The notes under the pieces: model-generated
Databases searched by the model: none
What the model was told of the DNA's origin: nothing
The model's input: the letters and a program-made list of their open reading frames with translations, nothing else
Program-made: the position numbers and the translations under genes
In this document: one piece after another, positions 32,600 to 42,960 of the stretch
Numbering within the stretch: position 1 is the first letter of the stretch
Layout: each line of letters begins with the position of its first letter
DNA from: Diplocarpon mali
Lineage: Eukaryota > Ascomycota > Leotiomycetes > Helotiales > Drepanopezizaceae
Assembly (NCBI GenBank): GCA_024741835.1
Contig: JAENRP010000036.1
Coordinates: forward strand, 107,636 to 171,635
DNA: 64,000 nt
Reading direction: 5' to 3'

Positions 32600-33577
32600 C
32601 CAATTCAGCCATGTGCGACACCACAGGAACAGTCATGGCCAACCCACGCGAATCTGCCAGCGTCATCTTCCCATCGCAACGCTTGCTCGAACACAAACCC
32701 CTTTGCTCTATCTCGCCGGTCTAATCCCCATTCCCTGCGTCAAGATCAACGCGAAAATCAATTACAAGAACAACCAGACATCTATCCGGATCTTGGTATT
32801 GACTTCGACTCGTTCCTCACGTCTGGCGACCACCTCTCATGGCCAGGCCTCGAGGCGAGGGACTACTCTTTATCCCCATCTTTACTTTCTCTGCCCGATC
32901 TACCACTTCCTTCAACCAGTAATCTTTGTCTGCCAGACGAGGCGTTTTTTCCACAGCCAGGCGACATCTCATCCAACCAGCCTGTAGCAGCAGCATCGGA
33001 TTTCGCGGACGTGCTACCACTGGAAACTGTTGGCGATTTCTGGGACACAGGGGACATGCCGCTCTCTACCTTCAGCCCCGGCCGGGATATAGATCTATAC
33101 CCGAGCGCGGATATCCCCTCACAGGTCCTGGGAATGCCGTATACTACAGTTCTCACAGAAAACCACGCCCCAATCCCGAGCTCTGCATCTGATACTGGGA
33201 CCGACCGGTCGCCGGAACCGTGTACGTCGCAAGACAGCTTTCAATCTTCCACTTCGCAATCCACAACATCATCAAACACCTCCAGCACTTCCCCCACACC
33301 ATTTGCAAGCGCTCACTCGCATTCCCCAAATCCTACTCCCAGATCCACAAGGCATACCCGCTCGCCCGACTCAAATCTCAGGCCCGAAACCTCAAAAATT
33401 CACAAGCGCACGCTCAACACCCTAGCTGCAAGGCGGTACCGCCAGAGACGCGTGGACCAGGTCTCGTTGCTGGAGACGTCGCTGAAGGCGACGCGGGAGG
33501 AGCGGGACGAGCTGAGGTTGATGGTCGCGAGGTTGGAGGCTGAGGTGGGCGTTCTGAGGGGGCTGGTTGGGAAGTGA
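32600..33577 (+). CDS. bZIP transcription factor (GCN4/CPC-1-like layout), 5' end unresolved
   Basis: An open frame runs from just after a TAG at 32597 to the stop at 33577. Its C-terminus holds a basic region, KRTLNTLAARRYRQRRVDQ (N-x7-R pattern), and a leucine zipper with heptads at LLETSL, LRLMVARL and VGVLRGL. The N-terminal part has acidic/hydrophobic patches such as DLGIDFDSFL and VLPLETVGDFWDTGD that look like activation segments, followed by a Ser/Thr/Pro-rich linker. The arrangement (C-terminal bZIP after acidic activators) resembles GCN4/CPC-1 amino-acid-control factors. No in-frame ATG occurs before 33056, so either an upstream exon supplies the start or translation begins at 33056 (173 residues), losing the activator. 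A 37-codon ORF at 32611 overlaps in another frame. Confidence 0.72.
   Translation, partial: PIQPCATPQEQSWPTHANLPASSSHRNACSNTNPFALSRRSNPHSLRQDQRENQLQEQPDIYPDLGIDFDSFLTSGDHLSWPGLEARDYSLSPSLLSLPDLPLPSTSNLCLPDEAFFPQPGDISSNQPVAAASDFADVLPLETVGDFWDTGDMPLSTFSPGRDIDLYPSADIPSQVLGMPYTTVLTENHAPIPSSASDTGTDRSPEPCTSQDSFQSSTSQSTTSSNTSSTSPTPFASAHSHSPNPTPRSTRHTRSPDSNLRPETSKIHKRTLNTLAARRYRQRRVDQVSLLETSLKATREERDELRLMVARLEAEVGVLRGLVGK
32611..32724 (+). CDS. Short ORF overlapping the bZIP reading frame (possible uORF or first exon)
   Basis: Begins MCDTTGTVMANPRE and ends SISPV, 37 codons, in a different frame from the bZIP. It could be an upstream ORF, as known for GCN4/CPC-1 mRNAs, or part of a first exon whose donor I could not place. 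No donor/acceptor pair gave a clean in-frame join. The statement about control is inference from the family. Confidence 0.3.
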   Translation: MCDTTGTVMANPRESASVIFPSQRLLEHKPLCSISPV

Positions 33578-35184
33578 TTCGCGAGGGGGCCGGTGGGGTT
33601 TGGCGAAGACTGTTTCTAAGTTGATTCGTTGCTGGCAGGTGTACGGAAGCAAAGATCAAGGGCCAAGATGTAATATGTGTGGGATAATGCCACGAGTGAT
33701 GTCCTTGTATTCAATAACCAATTTCGACTATCTTTCCTCCCAAACCGCAGATGCCGTCTCATCTTGGCGCCTACAACGCCCCGTTCAAATGCGGCTGGAG
33801 TTAGTCCACATATCAAAACATGCAATGCCCATCTCCCTACCCCCGACTTCTCACATTCCGCCCCGGTACGAGAACATCACCAAGCTTTCGCTTGCCCCTG
33901 AATCTGAGGAGCGCCGCTCAGCTCCATCGCACGCGAAGACACATCCTCATCATCTCTCACGGCACGAGCGCCGCCGGAAGCGCATCCCAGGGACCAGACG
34001 GGGGTCGTGTTATATCACGTATCAGAGTCGCCCGTGGACCTTGCAAACCGGCTAGTGTTTGCCTATGGACTTTTGATTCTCGCTCTCTCCACCAGTATGT
34101 GTGCGACGGAAACCGCCCACAGGGCGCGATGGGATGTATCTACTCTCCAAGAAGCACCGGGCTGTGCGTCGCGCGTAGTATTCACCCGAGCCACAGGCCT
34201 GGCTGTTGGCGTCCGCGGCTGGGCTGCGGCGGGAGGTTGGCGTCGGGGGTGAGGAGACGGAGGGTTGGCCGCGCTAGAATCTCACGATGTGTCGATTCGA
34301 GCTTCGAGCTTCGACAGAGCAAGGGCCGAAGTGCAGGAATGGTGGCCGGGCTGCCATGCTACTGTCGCCAGCTCGGGGCGGAGACCAGGTGCGAACGCCC
34401 TCTCCTGGGCCTGCGAGAGTGACGAACATGCTGTCAGTCATCCAGAGTCGAGTCGGGGCAGGGTTTGCGCTGGTTGGTTACGTGGGCTGCGGGCTGCGGG
34501 CTGGGTCTTTTCACGATGGGGTTTTCCTGGCTCATCGACGCGTGTTTACGATGCCGCTGGGAATGTTTGTTCCATTTCACGGTCTTTCGCTTAGAGGAAA
34601 CATGAATCAACAGTACAAGAATTAACCGAGGACACAACAGATGCCCTTGGATTGGGTAATTTAATGATAAATCCTACGCGGCATTACGGATTGGTTGTCT
34701 TCCTATGCACAGCTTGGGCAGCGCTCAAACAAACTACTCTGGCGCATACTGCAATGTTTTTCATTGCAGTATCAAACGGTGACTGGTTGTTGAGGCACCC
34801 TGGAGGGAGTTGCTGTGCAGGGGGTTGGGCTGTCGTAGTCGCAGTAGCGTGCCAAGGATAGAGTAAAGGGGCAGAGACAGCACTAAGCCGAAGCGAGAAA
34901 CCTCACAACAAAGGCTCTGAACTTCCAGATACTACAGCTGACTATTTGTAAAGAGCAGCTTTCGTGCTCGTGATTGCGATCTGTGTAGTCCTGTGGGTAT
35001 TCCAGAGAGCGCGAGTCAAATTAGAGCCATGTGTATTGCTTGGTGCCGTCCATGTACCTGCAAGCACGCCATGCTTCCCCCCCGAACTTTCCAACCAAGC
35101 GCTTTGCTACCTTATCTCCACCTTGCCTGGTACGATACCCTCGTCCCTCAGCCTCCAGCCCGCAGTATCTGACTCCCCGTCCGC
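33578..35184. other. No supported gene
   Basis: Frames at 33820-34625 are overlapping and motif-free. A piece reading LANRLVFAYGLLILALSTSM (34025-34085) is hydrophobic but isolated, so it may be debris. Purine/pyrimidine composition is ordinary. Confidence 0.4.
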
Positions 35185-35889
35185 TCAGGCCAGCCATCCT
35201 GCTTCCATAGCCGCGTAGCCAGGGGCGTTTGTCTTGTGGCGGACCTTGGTGTCCATGGGGTTCCACGCCCGCTCGAAGAACGGCACGGCGCGGGGCGGCC
35301 GGCCGCCATTGCGGACGGAGAGCCCTCGGAACCGGCGGTTGAGGGCCTCGGTGATGGCCAGGAAGTCGCCCGAGGTAAGCTTGCGGCGGAGGAGGAGGAC
35401 GGCCAGCTCTACCAGCTCGGCCAGGAAGCTCTCGCAGTCCGGCGGCATCTTCCAGTTCTTCGGTGCGGCGGCCGCGTTCGGCGCGTCGCGCGCGTGCTTG
35501 GCCGGCACGATGGGCGTGAGGGTGCCCGCGCCGCTGGGCAGGTCGAAGAAGTACGGGAGCGCCGCGGCCGTGGGGTGCGTGGCTCGGGGAGGCATGGCAC
35601 GCGGCACGAAGGGGGCGGCTGGGAGGAGGACGGCGGCAGCAGACGCAGGCGCTCCGAGACCCGATGCTGGAGGAGCGGCGGCAGGGAGAGCGGCGGCAGC
35701 GGGGACGGGGGCTCCAGGAGCTGATGCTAGAGGAAGGGCGGCAGGGAGAGCAGCACTCGCAGTCGAAGCCGCTGGTCTTGGTCGTGCTGGCGCGGCCGTA
35801 GGGTCAGGAGCGGGAGCTGGGATTCCACGTCCCCAAGGAAGAGGATGACGACCGGCGGCATTGGGAGGCGCTTGGATGCTCGTATCCAT
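35185..35889 (-). CDS. Orphan protein: Ala/Pro-rich N-terminus, helical C-terminus
   Basis: An intronless frame of 234 codons from an ATG at 35889. Residues ~1-110 are dominated by Ala and Pro with repeats such as ALPAALPLASAPGAPVP and ALPAAAPPASGLGAPAS. Residues ~150-234 are of ordinary complexity: CESFLAELVELAVLLLRRKL, GDFLAITEALNRRFRGL and VPFFERAWNPMDTKVRHK. I do not recognise the domain; the second part suggests a helical pair that could bind protein or DNA, but that is speculation. GC-rich opposite-strand frames also exist; the - frame is preferred because of its globular C-terminal region. No signal peptide. Confidence 0.45.
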   Translation of the reverse strand: MDTSIQAPPNAAGRHPLPWGRGIPAPAPDPTAAPARPRPAASTASAALPAALPLASAPGAPVPAAAALPAAAPPASGLGAPASAAAVLLPAAPFVPRAMPPRATHPTAAALPYFFDLPSGAGTLTPIVPAKHARDAPNAAAAPKNWKMPPDCESFLAELVELAVLLLRRKLTSGDFLAITEALNRRFRGLSVRNGGRPPRAVPFFERAWNPMDTKVRHKTNAPGYAAMEAGWLA

Positions 35890-36719
35890 CTCTGACCGAT
35901 CGTAGTTGGATGTGGTCCAAAGGTCTGGTTGATCTAGAGGGAGTGGTCTGGGACCATAAGACGCGAGGATACCGAGGAGTCTTGCGGCCTGCTCCGAAAG
36001 GCTTTATATCGGCTTTGCCAGCGCAGCCGCGTGACGGGGGACTGACGGGACGTGTCTCTGGCGCGTCCTATTGTGGTGACTGAAGTACATGGTCTGCGCG
36101 GGATCGCTTCGAGCCGAACTGAGAATGACCCTTTACATCCTGAGCCAGTCAATTACGGTTAACTTCTTCTCACTATGAAGATATGCTGCCACGGGAACTG
36201 TGTTTTTTATTCCGCGGATATCGATCTCGTTGCCTCCTTGGCAACTTATCACCTCGACTAGGGCCACCGGACCTACGCTATAAGATCATAGAGCTACGAA
36301 GCGTAACATATACGCTCCCTTATATCGCACCGTAACGGTACAATCTCCACAAGGTCCCTCGGCCCCATCGAGTGTAAGAGCCGTTTAAACAGGCTTTTGA
36401 AGCATCAATCAAGGTGAAGTTGAGCCCTTCGTAAGGGCTTCTCCAGAAAACCTCTAACCCATCACTTGATTATATCTTTTTCCTTTGCCAATATTAAGAA
36501 AAGAAAGACTGTCTGATCGCTATATGGCTCATGCCGGATGCTTTTCCACGGGTTATGGTCACGCCCAGACTCAATGGCGCGAACTGTTTGACAACAAGTC
36601 CTTTCGAGAAGAGGGTTGGTTGTGGGTGAGCAGGGACTCGAGAGGGTTTGCTGAGTTACGGACCGGAGCAGCTTTGAGGTATATCGAGTTTAGCTTTGCA
36701 GCACCTTTCTGCGAACTGG
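35890..36719. other. No supported gene
   Basis: Mixed to AT-rich DNA separating the orphan gene from the palindromic LTR element. Only short frames. Confidence 0.4.
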
Positions 36720-37025
36720 TGTAGAGGGCTGGGACAAGGAGATCTCGTGATAGGAAGTCATGATTTGGCAGATGAAGGCTAAGTTTAAATACCAGACCAC
36801 CTATTGGACTTGAGAACCCAGGCAGACATCCTCCAAATACACCTTTTCTTGGGAATTGTTCCCCATAGCTCATCGAGGCTTGCCCAACAGTGGTGCTTCC
36901 TCTTCTGTTTTGGCTCGCTAAGAGACTTCCTCTTGTACATAGAAGGTCTGGTATTTACCCTTCATCCAGCATATGCCAATCATATGAATTTTTGTCACGA
37001 GATCTCTTCGTTTCAGCCCTCTACA
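36720..37025. mobile_element. Palindromic derivative of LTR family A
   Basis: The left arm begins TGTAGAGGGCTGGGACAAGG and runs through most of the family A LTR to about 36930. The right arm (36932-37025) is the first ~94 bases of the same LTR in reverse orientation, ending CAGCCCTCTACA. The whole is flanked by the direct duplication CTGG (36716-36719 and 37026-37029). It therefore has long imperfect terminal inverted repeats, unlike the other family A copies. Confidence 0.75.
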
Positions 37026-37523
37026 CTGGCTTGATTGTCGAACGCTGTTTGCCGAGGTGCAATGATTCCAGTCGCGGGATTTTGACACCAAGATTTCATG
37101 ATTGAACTTGCAGATTGATGCGCGGTGAGGAGCCGTAGGCTCCAAGGGCCTGCTCATGTAATGAGCTGCTGACGTGACCACGGAGCCTCCCTACTTGGGG
37201 AGCGCGGATGTACAGTTCGATTCAATTTGACAAGCTTCTGCTCACCACGTGGAGATCTCCCTGATTTCACAGCTCGACACAATCCCAGTAGTTGAAGAGC
37301 TACTTGTATCAGATTCGCTTCAAATTCGAGTCAATTAATCCGCAGGAGCTGTTGCTTATTGCTTCCTGTCTAACGCTGAGATCCTATGTTTACGTATACT
37401 TATAGTCGGGGATAGCCAACGTCCAATACTAGTAATAGTCTATAAAAGTCTGACGTAAAGACCACACCCAAGCCAGGGCTTGGATTTGGATCATAACCTC
37501 ACATGAGTCTGTCCGAGATCTGG
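37026..37523. other. No supported gene
   Basis: 3' flank of the DUR3-type gene. No gene motif seen. Confidence 0.4.
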
Positions 37524-40045
37524 CTACCTCCCCGGAAGCGGCGCATCGACAGAGACAGCCGTGCTCCCCTTCGAAGAATCAACCCCCGTCGACTCGGCCG
37601 CCGACTCTGGTCCCTCCCTCTCCCCTTTCCAGAGGGCTCTGTAGATAGACAGGATTTGCCGTCTGCCATCGATGAGCGGGTAAAGCCCAGCGACGAGTAG
37701 CGTGCCCCAGACCCAGATAATGGAGATGACCAGCCAGGCCGAGTAGAACTGTCTCCCGTCAGCCACGAAGCGCAGATCAGATGGGAGGGGAGGGGAGGAA
37801 GCCCGACTCGCCTTCTTGGTGAAGGTGTACTTGGCCGCGTACATCGGCAGAGGCCAGAGCACAAAGTGCCCCAGGAAGGTGGCGGCGCTCCAGAGCGTCG
37901 CGATGATCGTCCAGCGCCGCATGTACGGCACCCACCGGGGGTCGCTCCTCGACCGAGGCTCGTCGTGCTCCGTCTCCTCCAGCGCGGCCGACGAGGCGTC
38001 GGCGGCGTCGGCGTCTCCCAGCGCGAGCTTCTCCTGGAGGAAATCGTCCCAGTCGAAACGCTGCGGCTGGAGGAGCGTGATGAAGACGGAGTAGGGGAGC
38101 GGCGAGAAGGTGGATGCGAGGCAGCCATACATGCAGGGGAGAAGCTCGCCGGTGGAAGCGATGGTGACGGTACCGTGGAGGGCGTACGCGCTGCCGAGCC
38201 AGATGGACATGCCCGTGGCCAGGCCGAGGAGGGGCGCGATGATGGCGGCGGCTCTGCTCTGCTGTCTCCAGAGGAGGGTGAAGACGGTCGGGAAGATACC
38301 GGGGCAGGTCACGACTCCTGGGGGGAGGTTGTTAGTATGGAGGGTTTGGGGAGGAAAAGCGGATCTTGGGAAGCGGATCTCGAGACGCGGATCTCGAGAT
38401 GCGGATTTCGAGATGCGGATCTCGAGACGCGAGGGAGAGGGAGGAAGAGCTCGCCTACCGAGCATATACAACGTCCAGCTCAGGTCAACACCGACGTAGT
38501 GCAGCATCGTGCTGAAAGCCGCGGCGATGGTGGCAAAGATGACGACGCCATAGTGGCTCCAGCGGATGATGTCCCGGTCCGACGCATCCGGCGCAAAGTA
38601 GGCCCGGTAGATGTCGAAGCTGATGATGGACGAGACGGCGATGATCTGCGCCGACGAGGTCGACGTCGCGGCCATGAAGATGACCAGCAGCACGGCGACG
38701 GCTCCGCCCTTCCCCGCGATGGCCATGGCAGCATACGGCAGCACCAGTCCGGCGCCGACCTCCTGCGACGAGATGCCTCTCGGGTACGTGGGCCAGATGG
38801 GCTGGTCCTGGATCCCCCAGGCCACGCTCGACATCAGCGTTCCCAGGGCCCAGGGGATGGCGAAGTAGGCGATGCCGCCCACCACGTACCCAGGGACGAC
38901 GGCGCGTGGGGAGGCGGCGAAGGCCTTGACGAAGAAGCCGGTGTCCATGATCACGAGGCCGAAGTTCGACGTGACGTGGATGAGGCCGAAGTAGATGCCC
39001 TTCTTCGAGGTCATGGTCATGTAGCTGCCCTGGTGGTTGCCGGCGATGGGGGCTCTGGCCGATGCAGAGACGACCAGGTCGTACAGTTGACCGACCGAGC
39101 CGATTTCGTCGACGGTGAAGGCCTTCACGGTCAAGTAGCAGATCACAATCATGATCGTCAAGGTATGGATGTAGTCAGTCAGGAATCTACGTTGCCATCA
39201 GCGCCCTCTTCCCCCCCGGAACGTTTTCCCTCTTCGCTTACGTTGCCTTGATGCCCCCGACAAAAGTGTAGACGACGACGCCGACGGGCAGCAGAAAAGT
39301 TGCGGCGATGATGTGCATCCCCGTCAAGGCCGCGATGGCAGCGGATGCCCCGAGGAGCATGTTCGCAACCGCAAAGAGATTGTTGACCAGGCACAAGAAC
39401 ATGAAGACCAGGTGAGCAACGGTCCCTGGGCAGAGTCAGCGCTCAGGTATATCCGTTGCGGATCTGGTCGCTGACCGTAACGGATCCGAACGATCTCCAG
39501 CAGCGTGTGTGCCTCTGGTATCTTGAGCTTGCACGAGATGCCCAGCAGCGCAAAGAAGACGATCATGGGACTGCAGCCAGCGGCGAACCAAAAGGGGCCG
39601 GAGATGCCGTACGCGTAGCCCACGAGACAGGACCCGAGCATTGCCGTACTCCAGAGCCAGGACTGGTCTTGTCAGCCTGGCTTTTCTCCGCAGAGACAGA
39701 GGCGTCGACTTGCCGAGATGACCGCAGAGGATACCAATCCTGTTCCAACACTCCGGTTGGCGGTGATGAACCTGCTGCGGGTCAGTTCCAGCGACCTGGC
39801 GTCTGGGACTCTGTACTTGCATTTCCGTCTTGGAATTATCTTCGCCAGTGGTTTTCTTCAGGATCTTCGTGACAAGCACCATGGCTAGGGAATATCAGCA
39901 ACGGGCAGAGCCTAGATGTGGGACCGGAATTGACTATCTTACCAGAGGCGAATACCAGCCCAACGACCACCACCACCACATACCCGCCTACCTGTGGTAG
40001 AGGTGGCGTGATGGACGTAACGCTCTCTCTCTTGCGCAGCTGCAT
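37524..40045 (-). CDS. dur3: DUR3-type urea/polyamine:sodium-solute symporter
   Basis: Eight exons: 40045-39943, 39884-39821, 39771-39714, 39662-39476, 39425-39242, 39186-38459, 38317-37812, 37748-37524; 684 residues, usual for DUR3. Sodium:solute symporter fold with ~15 membrane helices. Conserved blocks: GEDNSKTEMFITANRSVGTGL, YGISGPFWFAAGCSPMIVFF, KIPEAHTLLEIVRIRYG, GGIKATFLTDYIHT, FGLVIMDTGFFVKAFAASP, SAQIIAVSSIISFDIYRAYF, and MLGVVTCPGIFPTVFTLLWR after splicing. Relatives import urea or polyamines at the plasma membrane under nitrogen limitation; substrate here is inferred. Introns 2 and 3 start GCAAGT, so both are GC-AG introns. Intron 6 (141 nt) contains a minisatellite, and intron 7 (63 nt, donor GCGAGT) is the least certain; both are stop-free and multiples of three, so retained forms stay in frame. 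Confidence 0.9.
38358..38441. repeat. Minisatellite inside intron 6 of the DUR3-type gene
   Basis: Variants of GCGGATCTCGAGAC/T repeat about five times (units 14-16 bases) within the 141-nt intron. The array is stop-free on the gene strand. Confidence 0.8.
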
Positions 40046-42470
40046 ATCTGCGATGCTCGACAAGTCGACTCTCGGAAAGACTTGAGCAGGTAATGGCACA
40101 AGGTCTTCCGCACGGTACCCGGGGAATCTCCGCAAATTTATATCGACTCTGACCCCAGACCCATCAGAGAAGAATGGGCTCGGCCGTTGGCACTAGCATT
40201 CTCCCATAAACGTGCTTCGACCGCTTCTGACGTGCTACGGTCTCGAGATGCCCACGGCACGCTGCCAGTCTTGGAACGAAGAACGACTCGACCACGGTTC
40301 CTTGTGTTGATTCATTTCCATGCCGCCATCCCCAGGGATGAGACAAGATCAACATCCACGCGTGGATAGAAAGCTGCACGCGCAGGGCACAATCCCAACC
40401 TGACTTTCCGGTGCTGTGTTCGGGGTTGAGCAAGCGCGAGCGCACCGACCAGACATCATAAAGATGCCGCAAGACCTTGCAGCTAATCTCACGAGCTTTT
40501 CCATCAAAACCATACCCGTGGAGACGGGGTTACGTTTTCCGCAAATCCACCATTGACTTTTCGCTTAGCGAACAACAACATTGCAAACCGACCAATCGCC
40601 TTCTTCAGAACAGACCTGCAGGATCACGACATGGCGAGAGTTGTTTACGCCATACTCCCCTGAAGCAATCGCTTCGGACCCATCGCCTGTGCCCAAGACG
40701 TCTCGCTGACTGGGGGTATCGGTACTCGGAGCACATTTCGTGCTGCATAATATAATATCAGAATTCGCCATATCCTGCTGCTGAACTCAAGAAACAGGAG
40801 CGTTACCAGAGAAAATATTGCATATGCGAGACTGCACATGTGTCCCTGAACGGCTCGCGGGACGCGTCTGCAGGTCAAAATCGAAGGGCAATCAAGAGAT
40901 TCAAGACTGCGACTGGGGCAAGAAAAATGACTGATGCTAAATGTCATTGTCGAGATGTACAAGTCAGTATGGCCAAAAATACGAACGATGACATCGTAGC
41001 TGGCCGAAACGAGGCAGAGGCCCAAAATCTCCAGGCCTTGGTGATACCCAGACGAACAATCTCATCGCCTTGACGATCTCGAATCCTGGGCCGAGTTGGC
41101 ACAGATAGTAGAGAAGAGGACTTTTCCACGGCATAGCCATCGCTGCCCTTCTCAATATCGACCTAGCCTCGGACACTCGAGCTCTCCGAATATTGACAAA
41201 GGTAGATGGTGGATGCGATGTCTAGAAGGGACCTCGAAATCTTGACCCGGAGATCATCTCCGCAGCTCAGGGGCCGGTCAACGAGCCGTTAGCTGCTGTT
41301 CCCGCCATGGCCTGCAGCCCACAACGAAGAGCTTGGGATTTGGCATCGCCGTCGCGACGACTTGCGAGCAACCCTCTCATCTGGCGAGGAGGCTCTCGAC
41401 CCTGGGCCACCTGGCCAGAGGACGAGTGGGACTGGCGGCGTTACCCTCGACTAAGTGCCTGGATGAGGAGCTGTGACATGTGGAGAGCAATGCCATCAGG
41501 CGTGTTGCCATTTTCCTGTCAGGACGGGTTCTTGTGAGGTTTTGATGTTGGGTCCGTCTGCGGGCGAGGGGTGGTCGAATGCCAGTCCGGGGGTTGCAAG
41601 AATGGACCAAGTGTGCGATATCCCGTCACGTGATGACCGGCGGCTTGGGAGCCACGACTGTCGGGGCCCTCGAGAAGGTTGCCGATGAGTTTAGGCGGTA
41701 CTTTGAAGAGGACGGGTTCAATGCCGCGAGCTCTTCTCGAAATTGAGAATTTAGCGTGTTGAACTCGTCGACAGGCGTATGCGAAGACATCCGAGTCTTT
41801 CAAGGACGCCGTTAAGCGTCTGCTGCCCCAGCTGAGGGCGAGGGGGCTGTTTTGGTATCATATTAGGTGATGGTTTTGAGGTAAAATACAAATAAGGGGT
41901 TTTCATATGTGTATTTAGTTGTGTCTAATCTTTAAGTAGTAGAATGGCCTGAAAGGCTATTATATGCCACTGCGCTAAGAGTAGGCTGCCTACGTCATAT
42001 ACCCACGTGACTGTATTCCAACAGGCTGTTTGGGGGAATCATGAGGAGCCGAGGGGGACGAATCGCGAGGAGATCTAGCTAGCTATGTAGAGGAAGGCTG
42101 GGCAGAGTGATCCGCCGTGTGATGACCTGGCAAATGGGTGCAGACGAAAAGGAACATGAAATAAAGTCGGGGGATTGATTGTTTTACAGGAATGCCTTTA
42201 CATCAATCCCGGCCTGAGATACGAAGCTCGACTATAGTGGACTCGAGTAAGCCTGCGAATTTTTTGGTTCTGAAAAAAGGTTCGATAATCTCGATTGTTG
42301 TGGCTGGAAAGGGGGCGGGGTCATTAAGCGAGCGCGGGCTATATCAACACTGACTGTTTACTAATGTCTCCCTTTCACATGCGTTACAATAAAATTACTA
42401 CATATGCTTATGTTCAAAATACTCATTAGAATCGCTGGCTCCGAATCATCATGCTCCCGCTATTCTGATC
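40046..42470. other. No supported gene
   Basis: Left end is the promoter side of the DUR3-type gene. Between 40.5 and 41.8 kb several 60-130-codon frames occur on both strands, none with a motif. AT-rich from ~41.87 kb onward. Confidence 0.4.
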
Positions 42471-42960
42471 AACAGAAACCTCCGTGCTCCCTCAACAACG
42501 CCCAAGCACCTTGAATATTCTCAAATTCATGAAAACGCACGGCGCCGTAGAGACAAGCATTCCAGTAGTTAAAGTAAGCCACTGATTAGCTTCTTCAATT
42601 CTGTTGCTGGAAATGTACCTGAGCAGGGGTATCACATGACATGTGGCAAGCAATGGTAGTATTTATCCAGCACCTTATGCACAGTTGCAACGAGAAGAGA
42701 AATTTACGGAACAAAATCCCATTAAAACGTGGATGGAAATGATCGAGAACAGCTGCGGCTCCGAGTAGCCCGTCTTCGTCAACAGGCTTGAGATCGGATC
42801 ACCCGCCGCTTGAAAGTCGACACAACCCATCAGCTTAAACAGACGTTTCAATTCTGATAACCTGTTTGAAACAACAGGATATACAAATGGCAGCAGTCCG
42901 AGAGTCGACAGTAGTTTTCCACCAGAGTTTCCGTGGTGGCTGATATGGTCAAGCTTCATG
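42470..42960 (-). pseudogene. Unrecognised decayed gene
   Basis: A 94-codon - strand frame begins MKLDHISHHGNSGGKLLSTL and contains GCVDFQAAGDPISSLLTKTG and YSEPQLFSIISIHVLMGF, which read like genuine protein. Downstream in another frame comes VAYFNYWNACLYGAVRFHEF then ENIQGAWALLREHGG before a stop. The two pieces could be exons of one gene, but I found no clean splice pair and no family. It lies at the edge of an AT-rich block. Confidence 0.3.

Noticed and set aside
33820..34625. Overlapping 110-200-codon plus-strand frames as a gene
   Set aside because: Three frames compete, none has a motif or consistent splice sites.
37866..39251. 461-codon plus-strand frame opposite the DUR3-type gene
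   Set aside because: Asp/Arg/Gly/His-rich antisense shadow; the minus strand encodes conserved transporter blocks with consistent splice sites.
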